Positions 27,701 through 38,064 of a stretch of 64,000 bases of DNA are shown in pieces; the stretch's first letter is position 1; each line of letters opens with the position of its first letter. This DNA comes from Diploscapter coronatus. Taxonomy: Eukaryota > Nematoda > Chromadorea > Rhabditida > Rhabditidae. The translations under genes and the position numbers were made by a program. Location: positions 58,605,249 through 58,669,248 of the forward strand of contig OZ038423.1 in NCBI GenBank assembly GCA_964036155.1. The letters run 5' to 3'. Under the pieces are notes generated by a model. That model worked only from the letters and a program-made list of their open reading frames with translations, had not been told where the DNA came from and did not search any database.

Positions 27701-30700
27701 TACTTTAGGAAAAAGTACGGAAAAACTTGCTTCAAACATTTTGCCAGAGGAAGTTGCAGCTGGACTTCGTCGATTGGTAATCCGACACACAAAACTGGAA
27801 GCTTCAAGCAGAACGAAGACATGAATGCAAAGGAAGAAAGAAAGGGGAATGCCACGCCCATTTTAGCACGGCTTCACAAAAGGAATGGAATCGAATTGAA
27901 ATGAAAGGAATAGGATCACTTTCAACTGAAAAAGGAAAGAGAAATTTGGACGCCAAAATCGAGCATCGAGTGCAATTATAAGGTGCAATACGTACTTTTC
28001 TTATTTTTACTTTTTTGATAAATTTAACCATTTTAGAATTTCGAAGGAAAATATTGCAGAAAAATATATGAACCTTCTAAAAAATTTTATTTTGCCTAGT
28101 TGTTATTACATAAAAGGCGATCTACTGAAAGGAAATGGCGGGTCATTTGGAAATCTGGCATTGAGCGAACGAAATTGTGATTGAGTTGTTTGGTTTTTCA
28201 GGTAAGTCGATTGCAGATTGATGACCAATGGGGAAGGTCAGGACATTTTCAGAAAAAAAGCAAAAAAGTGCAAAAGTGTAATGATCGTCTCGAACATAAT
28301 AGTGGTAGGAAAAGTACTTTTCGATTTGTAAAGTAACACTTTGCTTCGCTTCGATTTGATGAAGATCGAACTTTTTGTGAGTCAGCAAGGTGAATTTAGA
28401 CGATAACGAATTGCACTAAATGAAACACAAAGAAAGGGCCGACAGGGAAGTAGTGAAAAGAGAAATTCTACAGAACTCGAAAATGTTTCTGCATAATAAA
28501 GTGACTTGTTCTGTTCATACAGGAAAATATTATCGAGTAAATGGAGATTCTTGACAGGGATAGCAAGGTTTGCATAATTCCTCTCGGTCCATTTTATGGT
28601 TAGAGTCAGGGCTTCCCTCTGTGTCTCCATTCCCTGCCTTCTATCTCACCTAAACCACACAAACCTCGCGTATTCCGCGTCTTTGTGACTCTCGCGTTTC
28701 TACGGGACCGAGAGGACTCGGCTTTAGGTCAATAGATAGGGCAAAGCAGAGGGTTGGATGGGGTCAGCCGAGAAAGGGACAGATAAAGAAAAGGAAGATG
28801 CTCACGGTTCGACAAAAACGATGGGCAGAAAAAGCAAGGTAAAGAGTTTTCTTTACAAAAGTGTTTCTTTCGGTTAAAAAATAAAATGAAAACTCTATTG
28901 CGAAATTTTCGTTCTTGTGAAGTCCAGCTTGTTCACTACGATTGATTTAGAAAATTCAGTTTTGGTCAGAATATCATAGATGAAGAAAAATATGATGAAA
29001 ATTTCCCTCGGATGATTATCATATAGAGCAACACCCTATGCAATTGGTCTAAACGTGCCAAATACGGCAGGATGAGATAATTGCTCGTGGCAGGGCGAGG
29101 GCTCGCGGACCAGTGAAGTCCTTTTGATGCAGGCCGCTTCCTGCCGAGCAGCCTATTCAGCGATGCAAATTTCGCGCGAGAATCGGGGAAACATTTGAAG
29201 AAAGAAAATAGAGACATTTCAAAGAGGGAAAGGAAGAAGGAAATCGGAAACTGAAACATAGATATCACATAACTCAACACGATAACGAAATAGAATGAAA
29301 TAGGGATATGCTAATTCCTAAGGCCTAATTATGTCGCCATCAAAATCAGAAGGGTCTGAAAATTCAAATGTTTGAAAGCTCATGTTTGTTAAGAACATTA
29401 TTTTTTAGATTAAATATATAAAGTTCAGAAGAAATGTTATTTTAGACTGATGGCAAAATTTCAAGGAATTGATTTCCTAAACTCGAAAATGTCAAAAACA
29501 ACAGTACTGGGGATGCCTCAAATGCGACCATCTGGTGAAAATTCGAATGATGGAAATTCGCTCGAAGAGTCAAAAAGCGAGTCGAAGAAAACCATTTGGA
29601 CAGTTTGTTGTTTTTGTTTCGAAATGAAAATGGAGAAATCTGCAGGGAAAATGAGGAGAATTCGCCAGCAATCACTCAGTCACATTTCGCATTCGTGAAT
29701 TACGATTTGGAACAACAGAGGTTCAATTCGAGTCTAATGGAGAAAGGGCAAATGTAGTGATTTGAAAGATGTTGGGAAAATTAGTTTTAGATTTTCGACA
29801 TTAAATTAATAGAAAATTTATTTCCTTCCTGAAATTAACAGGATTTAAAAATCAAACTTTGGAACTGCATAAAGGTCTATGCTATGTTGAATAAAGAATG
29901 AAGATCATCTTTTTTTAGAAATAAAAGATTTTTTAATAAAAAAGAAAAATGAGCCCAAATAAGAAGAAGCTGAACAGCGAACGAAATAAATGAAGAGTGG
30001 GCTGAATGAAGTACGGAGAAGGGGCTACTTTTGTTGACCGAGAGTCTCTTGTGCTAAGATGAGAGGTCAGAGAGCAGATGGGAAAGAACTTGGAAAAATA
30101 AGAGAAAATAAAGATAAAGGCGAATAAGGAGAGATTAATATAATGGACAGACAGACAGAGGACTGTGAATGCTGAAAGCTGCTTGAAGCTAGATGCCAGA
30201 GTGTCGAAGTGAGCACAATGAAAAGTAAAATTGATGGACAAATCAAGATTTAGGTTTGAAGAACCATATGGAATGTTTACTGGTCAACTAGATTGAACAG
30301 ATTGGTCATGATGAAAAGATAAAGGCAGCAAATTATGATCCATCAAATTCTTATTATTTAAACTTCTCGATTATAGATCTTTAGATTATGGATAAAATTC
30401 CATAGCTCAATCTTACATTTTCTCCTGAGAATATATTATTCCATCAGCAATTTTTCTCAACTAAACAGTAATCTTCCAAATTATTGTATTTTTCGAAAGA
30501 ATTTCTTATCTTCAAAATTTAGCACAACTTTCTAGTCTATTTAGCCCTTAGTCTGTATCGGAAATAGTCTATGTAACTTGTTCGTTTAATTATGTCTGGC
30601 GAAGAAACTCTAATTATCATTCTACTCTTCAAGTCAGGTAGCATCCTTGATTCACATCGTTTATCTTTACTCCAAGCCCTTGGTTGCCCCGAGCAACTTC

Positions 30701-30996
30701 TTCTCCTTCCTTTTTATCTTTCTTATCTTCTCACGCCCAACTCGTCTCTCTACTTCTCCCTCCCACTCATTATCTCTTATCACTCATCCTTCTTTCTTTA
30801 TCAGTTTATCATAACTTTCGCACACGCATACACAGCATATTTTATGCAGTTTTTCATCTTCTTCGATAATTGTTCGACTCGATGATCTCGTATAATTAGA
30901 TTACTTTTGACATTTGAAAATTGATTTTTACTGATGAAATTTTGGAATTTTTAACTTTACAAAATTTATCGATGATTCCGATATTGCAACCTGAAA

Positions 30997-31115
30997 AACT
31001 AGGTGTATCATGGCATCGTTGCATGCGAAATAGTACAGAATTTATTAGGGCAAGATCTCGTCCTCTATTAATTCGTATGAAACGATGCAACTATAGGTAG
31101 AGAGGCCAAGTCTTC
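30997..31115. repeat. MITE-like inverted repeat, family B copy 2
   Basis: The left end carries gcatcgttgcatgcgaaata and the right end cgtatgaaacgatgcaacta, imperfect reverse complements. The core matches the copies at 1478-1612 and 38077-38203. Boundaries are approximate. Confidence 0.55.
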
Positions 31116-31191
31116 CCCTTTCAAAAGGTAGAAAAACGCATGAAATTTTCCGACGTTTCAATCATCGCTCATTATCCCGTTAATTAATCGA

Positions 31192-31733
31192 TCATTTCAT
31201 GAAACCAAGACACCAATTAGGGTAATAAATGGCGCCCGAAATGGTGGTGTAGTCGATTTTGGAAAAGGCCTTCGGAAGGCATAAACGACGTAGGATCTCG
31301 CAATAGAGGACTTCCCCAAAAAATTCCCAAACGGACTCGGATTCCTCATAGTCGATTTGCTTTGTTGGCATCAACAGCTTCTCGGAATTCAACTCGACAC
31401 TGCTCGACGTTGGCTTCAAAGTTTGACGTGAAAATGTTAGCGCTAAACGCAGTACGTGTAAAATACGGAATGGGAAAAGGGGAAATCGATCAATAATGAT
31501 AACTATCTATTTGACCATCACTCAGGCACCATTTGGTAACATTTGGAAGGGGTTTCACGCCTAGTTAGGATATTTTGTATGAACGCATTGCAGCATTTCT
31601 GTCGAAGAAATTTGGGAAGGCCTTTGCAAGAACGAATTGCCGCATAAAAATGCTCATAACTTTCAATAGGATAAACCGTTTTCAAAATTAAAAAAAAAAA
31701 AAAAAGTTTTGAGTTATTCACGACCTCGCCCAT
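31192..31733 (-). CDS. Hypothetical small protein
   Basis: A two-exon model, 31733-31530 and 31413-31192, keeps frame across a GTGCCTGAG donor and a TTTGAAG acceptor. It gives about 140 residues starting MGEVVNNSK. The second exon contains YEESESVWEFFGEVLYCEIL and ends NWCLGFMK. The first exon has a Phe run encoded by a homopolymer T tract, and clustered Cys residues (RQKCCNAF). No family is recognised. The weak acceptor and homopolymer make this tentative; it could be a pseudogene or an artefact of open sequence. Confidence 0.35.
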
Positions 31734-31886
31734 CGCTTTAATATCAAATTGACTCAATCCGGCCAATTTTGAAAAATCACTTGACCTCTCTAGCTATAAT
31801 AACTAATTTTTCAGTTTTCCATTTGATATTGTTTAACATTATCAGGTATTTTCACGAAGATCTATGCTTTATAATTAGATCACTTG

Positions 31887-34800
31887 ATGAGAAAACTCAA
31901 CAAATCAGCAAGGTATGAGAGCGATGACAGGAACCAGAAAGATCATAATGTCACCGTCGTCAATGAAGAACACGTCGGTCCGTCGACATCGAATGAAGAT
32001 CAACCTCGTACTTCGCAAAATCAGCCGGATCAAAGTATTTCTTCATCCTCATTTTCATTTTTATTAGAAACGTTTAGATGAACCAACCCCGCCTGAGCCA
32101 AAACAAGATCAACAACAACAGACTCAAGAAGCTGGTCCTTCCCAAAATGAACCAGCTCCAGAACGTCCTCAGAGAAATTCGATCCAAGCAAATGGAAATC
32201 CTTTCCAACCGACATCGACCGCAACGAAATTTTCCATTATGACGAAGGTAAATTTATCTTCTTCCAGAAAAAGCACCTATTGAGAAAATATCGAAAATCT
32301 TCTTCACTTCTTAAAACTCCATTATCCACTTCAGAAATTCTACCTTCATCACAGATTAGGATAAAGATTTCCTTTGTTAGATAAAGTCTCTAAAATTTTA
32401 CCAGTTTTGCTGATTGTGGGACTAAAGTTTATAGTCCATTCCATCGAGCCATTTGTCATGCGCAAAGATAAATATCCACCAAAACACGTTCTTCGATATC
32501 CGAAGAGTTCGTGCGTCCGAGGTGTGTTAGACAGTTAGAGAGACACAAGTCAATATCCAAAAAATGCAAAACTCATTTCCGGGATATAGCAAAAGAGCCA
32601 TTTCGCCCCAGTCCTCAACATATTGATAAAAGCTTCCTTCTCTATTGATTTTCTCCACTAAAATATCATTTTTATCCAAGTATGACCAGTGTTATTGGGT
32701 CGCTAATCTCTATTCTCTTGGAAATTTGACAGAATTTGAATTCTACTAGTTAGAAATTCAAGATGGAGGGATTTTGCTGTAGCGTTTCTGTAAGTTTTTT
32801 CCTTAATCCTTGGAAGTTCATTCAGTTCGAATTGGAAAGCTTATTTCTCAGGATTTTCTTCAAAAATTTCTGAAATCATTGCAATTTGCCTACGTTTGAA
32901 ATCGGAACTAAAGCGATAATCCAGGCTCGTTTTTGCGAAAACACTTAGGGGAGATTTAGCTTCCATTATGATATTTCATCATTCTTATCATTTTCCTTTG
33001 GTGCTTTTGCTTATTTATCTGAATAGTACAAATTCAAGTCTCCCTAATACATGTGCTTGATGAATATCTGTGAGATATCTTGCACCTAGCAAGAAAATCC
33101 TATTCATCAAGATAATGGAAAGTAAATCGATATGAAAAACAACATTTTTGTACATTTTAAGGAAATTTTATAATTTTTCTGAATTTTAGCTGCTGAAAAA
33201 GCAAAACCGAATCCACAACGCTACAGAAAATCAGGAGCACAACGAGTTTATGCAAAAGTACGGCGTAAATCAATCACGGGCCCAAATAACCGACGGAAAC
33301 GAACAACCGGAAATTAGGGGTACAAAGTTTTCCAAATGAAATGCTCCTGGAGGGGGAGTCAAGAGTAAATGTGCGGGGCCTTGGCATTTCTTTTTTCTCT
33401 ACATTTTCTTCTTCCTCTCCCAATTCAACTGCACATCGACTTGAAGCTTCTGCTTCTGTCTGTGCGTCTCTGATTTCTCTAGTCGTCCCTCCACTCTCTT
33501 CTCTTTCAATGCTGTTTCTCCCCTCAGAGCTAGAACTGCTCTCGTCGACACGCCCCCTCCACGAACTTTTCAAAAGAAAAGCATAGTACAAATTTATATT
33601 CCAAAAAATTTATGAAAAATATTTTCATAGTCAATACCTATATTCTTCATTTCAGTTTTCCCGAATTGTCATGCTTATGAGATTTTAGAATCATTTATAT
33701 TTTAGGATTTTTCAAAAAACTCAAATACTACCTCACGAGCTACGTTATCGATGCCTCGCAGGATAAATATTACTATTGGACGATTATCGTTACAATGGCC
33801 TATGCCTACAATTTAGTATTTGTAATTGCTAGACAAGGTAACTTCGATTTTTTTTCTAAAATATTTTTTTACTCAGTTTTTACTGACATGATGGGGCCAG
33901 TCGGAGAGCGAATGTGTTCGTTATCAAAAGATAACGTAAACACAACTGTGCCGTGTACCGATTTACTTCTCGTCAATATGACAGTAAGATTTTTCTATTT
34001 CAAATTGCAAAAGTTCTCTTCTGAATCCATTTCTCTCATAAACTCCGAGTATTCTGTTGAATAGACAAAGACTCGGCTTGTTTAGAAAAGAAAGAAAACA
34101 AGAATGGATTTCTAACTTTTCTAAATTATTTTGGGTGTGGTTTAGGTTCTAGTTTTAATGCACCTACTCTTGATTGACTTTGAAAAAGACCTGCAGACAC
34201 CCTCGATTAAATGAACTTGCGAACCGCACTCGACCGCGACACGTCGTCTCAGCATGTGCGAAAGTGGCTGGCTGTTTTGATCTGCAAAAGTCTTTTTCAA
34301 AGACAATCGAGAGTATGCTTGTGCGCGAATATTTTAACCTGATTTTTTGCATAGGACCATTTCATCAGGTTTATCGTTGAACTAGATGGTGCTATTTGAG
34401 ACATATTGGGGTTTAAGGGCACTTCTTTCCCAAGCTTTGGTTTACAACTACCACGCTTCTACCAAAAGCGCATTTTTGCAAGGAGCAGAGCTTGGGGGCC
34501 CTACCTACATGAACATCGATATATTTATTTCACATAATCAATCTAATCAAACTGCTTCTCCCTGGAAACTCATTCATGGCAACTTTAGCAAATGCCCACT
34601 GTCGAATTGTACTCGGATATGGGTTGGTCTCGCTATTGGTGGATTCGATTTGGCTGGGGCGTCGTTGACGTCTTCATGGACCTGATCTATCTCTTTGACA
34701 TGTTCGTAAGAACGAGGACAGGTTAAATATTATTCTATTTTTTTTTCATTTTTCGAAATTCCAGGCTATCTCGAGCAAGGTCTTGTTGTCAAAGATGTAG

Positions 34801-37800
34801 CGAAGATCAAAAAGCTTTACTACGCTTCGAAGCAACTCAAATACGACATCGCTAGTATTATTCCAATAGATTATCTAATTGGTAGAATAATATATAGGAA
34901 AATAGTTCAGGGAGAAATTCAGGCTGGCAGTGGCCCTTCACCTGGTTCAAGCCGTTCCCGATAGCTAGGTTGAATAGGCTGTTGCGGAAAAATCGAGTCA
35001 CTGATTGCATGGAGAGGACTGAGACGAGGTAACGAAGGATATGCTTGTGAAAAAGATCCATTTCCTTTCAATGTCTGACTTCATGTTTTTCTCCCAATTG
35101 AGCACCATTTCATGAATATCACTTTAGGAGCTCAATGCCGAACGCTTTTCGTGTGATGGTCGTCGTGTGGTACATCATAATCATTATCCACTGGAATGGA
35201 TGTTTATACTTCTGGATCTCTGAATTTATCGGCTTAGGGACCGACGGATGGGTGTATGGGTATCAGAATAAACAGAGTCTTCCCGAGTAAGCGGAATTTT
35301 GCTCTCGCTTTTTAAACTTTAAATTTAGGGATGTAAAAGACGACTTGTTACGGCGCTACATCTACAGTTTCTACTGGTCAACGCTGATTTTGACGACCAT
35401 CGGTGAAGTAAGAGCAGTTTTCGAACAAAAATTTCTTGCTTCATAGGTTCCTGGCCCAGTGAAAAATGTCGAATTTTTATTTGTTACTTTGGACCTGATG
35501 TGCGGAGTTTTGATATTCGCTACTATCGTTGGTAACGTCGGCAGGTGACTAAAAATCCTAGAAAAAATTTAATTGAACAACAAAATTTCAGCATGATTTC
35601 GAACATGAGCGCAGCTCGAACTGAGTTTCAGAACAAAATGGACGGCATCAAGCAGTACATGGAGCTGAGAAAAGTTAGCAAGCAGGTGAGCTTCCATACT
35701 TTAACAAGAATCATGAAATAACAAGTGTTCAGCTAGAAATGCGAGTCATTAAATGGTTCGACTACCTCTGGGCAAATAAACAGTCTCTGTCAGATCAGCA
35801 AGTCCTGAGGGTGCTGCCTGACAAACTTCAAGCAGAAATTGCTATGCAGGTGCATTTTGAGACGCTGAGAAAAGTTAGAATTTTCCAGGTAAGACATTTT
35901 CCGAATTTTAAAGTGGGAAAACACCCTGTTTTCAGGATTGCGAAGCTGGACTTCTCGCTGAATTGGTGTTAAAATTGCAACTCCAGGCAAAATTTCTAAT
36001 CATTTTTGCAATAACAGTGATAATTCTAGGTATTTTCCCCTGGTGACTACATTTGTCGAAAAGGCGACATCGGAAGGGAAATGTATATCGTGAAGCGAGG
36101 TAGACTTCAAGTCGTGGGAGATGATGGCCAAAAGGTATTTGCTACACTGTCGGAAGGAGCTGTATTTGGAGAGCTTAGCATTCTCAATATCGCTGGTAAG
36201 GTTTAGAATTTATTCATGTCAAATTTGCATCGAGTAATCGAATTATTATTACTTTCTGGTTTAACCTTTTAAAATAGAACTTTCGCTTTTTTCCAGGTTT
36301 GGAAACTGATGATAGAGTTGCGATGAGGACATAAAATTGAACATATAACTTCAGGCAGTAAGAACGGAAATCGTCGTACTGCTAATGTCCGATCTATGGG
36401 CTACACTGATCTATTCGTTCTGAATAAAAACGACCTATGGAATGCCTTGAGAGAGTATCCAGATGCACGCAAGTTACTACTAGCCAAGGTATGGTCAAAT
36501 TGAGTTGTTCTCAATAAATAAAGAAGTTTCAGGGTCGAGAGCTTCTGAGAAAGGACAATTTACTGGATGAAAACGCTCCGGAAGAACAACAGACCGCGGA
36601 GGAGCAAGCAGAACAACTCAATGGATCAGTGAGGGTACTGCAAACCAGGTAGGACCTAGCTTTTTCTTCTAACATTTTCATTCTCGTAAAAAAATAAAAA
36701 TGAATAGCCTTGAATTATCCTTCGATTGAATGAAATACACCTTACAAATGTACTTTCTTGGTCACAGTTTTCGTCCTATCAACGCAGAAAACGTTTCAAA
36801 TTTGGTAGATTATTTCTACATGAAAAGTATGGAATTTTTCAATGATTTTTTTTTTTGGAATTTATGCAAAAGAAATCTGCATTAGCGCGGACTCGAACCG
36901 CGGACGCTCGCTCGGTCCTCACGCTTTTCGCGGATTGGGAAGCGAACATTTTACCCCTAAACTACTAATGCAAACGGCTCAGTTGTCGAGTCGAAATATA
37001 GGGCTGGGCCAGACACGCAGAGGGCACGCAACTATGGATTGGAGGCTAGAATGCATCGATGGGAGGGGAGAGTTGGAAAATAGAGCGCGCAAGAGAAAAA
37101 GAATGAAGTAAACAAAAATGAGAGGCATTCGAGCCACTGAAACAATACCAAAAACTTTGAAAAATTAGAATAAGAACAACTTTTTATAATTAAAAGAATT
37201 CAGATTAGCCCGTCTAATTGCCGAGCACACGAGCACAGAGACGAAACTGAACTCAAGAATCGAATATTTAGAAAGGCAGCTTTTGAAGTAAGCCAATGTT
37301 CCAAAATCACGACGAAGTCCAGCTTTTATAGGGCTTGAAATGTTGTTTTTCTACCATTTTAGAACTTCGTGGCATGAGAAATGGCAATATTACAACGAAC
37401 TTTCTTGAATATTATTTCATTTTATCATGTCTTTAGGTTTTAGGCTGGGCAACTTGGATAATTCGTTACTTAGTTACCAATATTTAAGGGTTGGGAAAAG
37501 GTAGAAAAAGATCCCTTCCCATGCTGTGCGGAAATCCGCATCTTTTTTACCCTATTTTGGTAATCTCGAATGATTTTTTATATCCGACTATTTTGAGCAA
37601 TCCTAAGCAGCAGACTTTTATCGTGTGATCGAGTTCCTTTCCCTATCCTTCTCTCACATCACATTTTTACCTCTCCCTTCGGATCGGGCAGAACACGTCT
37701 ACAACTATATTGAGCAGCAATAGTGTATTCTATACCAAGAGAAAATCACTTGCGATCTTTTTCCCGTGCTACATACATACTAGTTCGTAGATAACAAACA

Positions 37801-38064
37801 TAACAAACTAACGAAGTAACGAGTTATCCAGGTTGCCTTAGATTGTTGAATTTATTCGTACTGAATTCAACACATATTTTTAGATACAAGAATTTGGCTC
37901 GTCGAAAATCTATGCTACAAGGATCGTCAGCCGATGATATGGAAAACAGGCGTACGCCATCGGCCATGGGACTCACTGATAGACCTGACACTGTAAGGAC
38001 GATGAGCAGAACGCCGACACTGGACAAGGGCGATAACGAAAGTGAAAAGGAAAAGCTGCTATGA
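31887..38064 (+). CDS. Cyclic-nucleotide-gated channel, CNGA/TAX-4 class
   Basis: Nineteen exons join in phase to 786 residues: 31887-32034, 32078-32247, 33190-33319, 33706-33837, 33877-33983, 34589-34721, 34765-34881, 34923-35028, 35128-35286, 35329-35407, 35447-35544, 35592-35685, 35733-35888, 35936-35986, 36030-36195, 36355-36488, 36533-36648, 37204-37287, 37884-38064. After a Gln/Pro-rich N-terminus come S1 (about 170-190), an unusually long S1-S2 loop, S2 ([20 protein letters not shown]), S4 ([13 protein letters not shown]), and the pore [13 protein letters not shown], whose Glu is the cation-selective residue of A-type subunits. A C-linker and cyclic-nucleotide-binding domain ([37 protein letters not shown]) follow. 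The last domain is a CLZ-type helix, [20 protein letters not shown], typical of CNGA subunits. Predicted role: cGMP- or cAMP-gated cation channel in sensory neurons. The intron after 35986 has a GC donor. An acceptor-like ataattag lies 8 bases before the ATG. Confidence 0.93.
34160..34323. repeat. Hairpin element in channel intron 5
   Basis: The left arm actcttgattgactttgaaa pairs with the right arm tttcaaagacaatcgagagt. Each arm is about 33 bases with two or three mismatches, in an element of about 160 bases. It sits inside the intron 33984-34588. Probably a miniature inverted-repeat transposon. Confidence 0.6.
36878..36971 (-). tRNA. tRNA-Gly(CCC) with a 23-nt intron
   Basis: Reading the minus strand from 36971, the acceptor stem GCATTAG pairs with CTAATGC, followed by discriminator A. 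The D arm contains A-box TAGTTTAGGGG. Anticodon stem TTCGC pairs with GCGAG (one G-U). The loop is TTCCCA plus A, giving anticodon CCC (36939-36937). The T ar stem CGCGG/CCGCG encloses TTCGAGT, with a perfect B box GGTTCGAGTCC. Removing 36935-36913 (23 nt, at the canonical 37/38 position) leaves 71 nt, the normal tRNA-Gly size. The intron has its own CGC-GAAAA-GCG mini-hairpin. A CTTTT Pol III terminator follows within 10 bases. The gene lies antisense within the channel intron 36649-37203. No CCA is encoded, as expected. Confidence 0.9.
37443..37841. repeat. MITE-like element in last channel intron, family A
   Basis: The left end ggcaacttggataattcgtt and the right end cgagttatccaggttgcctt are near-exact reverse complements, about 400 bases apart, inside intron 37288-37883. 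The ends match the 103-base element in the Hox intron at 7205-7307. The interior is unrelated and non-coding. Confidence 0.65.

Larger units (their letters stand above)
24092..31191. other. Long gene-poor intergenic region
   Basis: Seven kilobases without a convincing exon chain. Long parts are purine-rich on the plus strand (for example 26030-26460, 27130-27400, 29930-30200), which creates Lys/Arg/Glu-rich open frames. There is a CT run near 25690-25710. Isolated ATG-initiated frames, such as 27566-27904 (+) and 29450-29698 (+), have no recognisable domain and no splice partners, so I do not call them. The region holds the hairpin at 24543-24747 and an inverted repeat near 30997-31115. Confidence 0.45.

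Noticed and set aside
27566..27904. ATG-initiated frame of 112 codons, with a tttag site inside followed by STEKLASNILPEEVAAG in another frame
   Set aside because: The two attractive pieces are in different frames and no donor joins them; left as unexplained rather than called a gene.
34386..34588. Open frame in channel intron 5 ([16 protein letters not shown])
   Set aside because: The flanking exons already join in phase at 33983 and 34589 without it, and no acceptor supports it as an exon.
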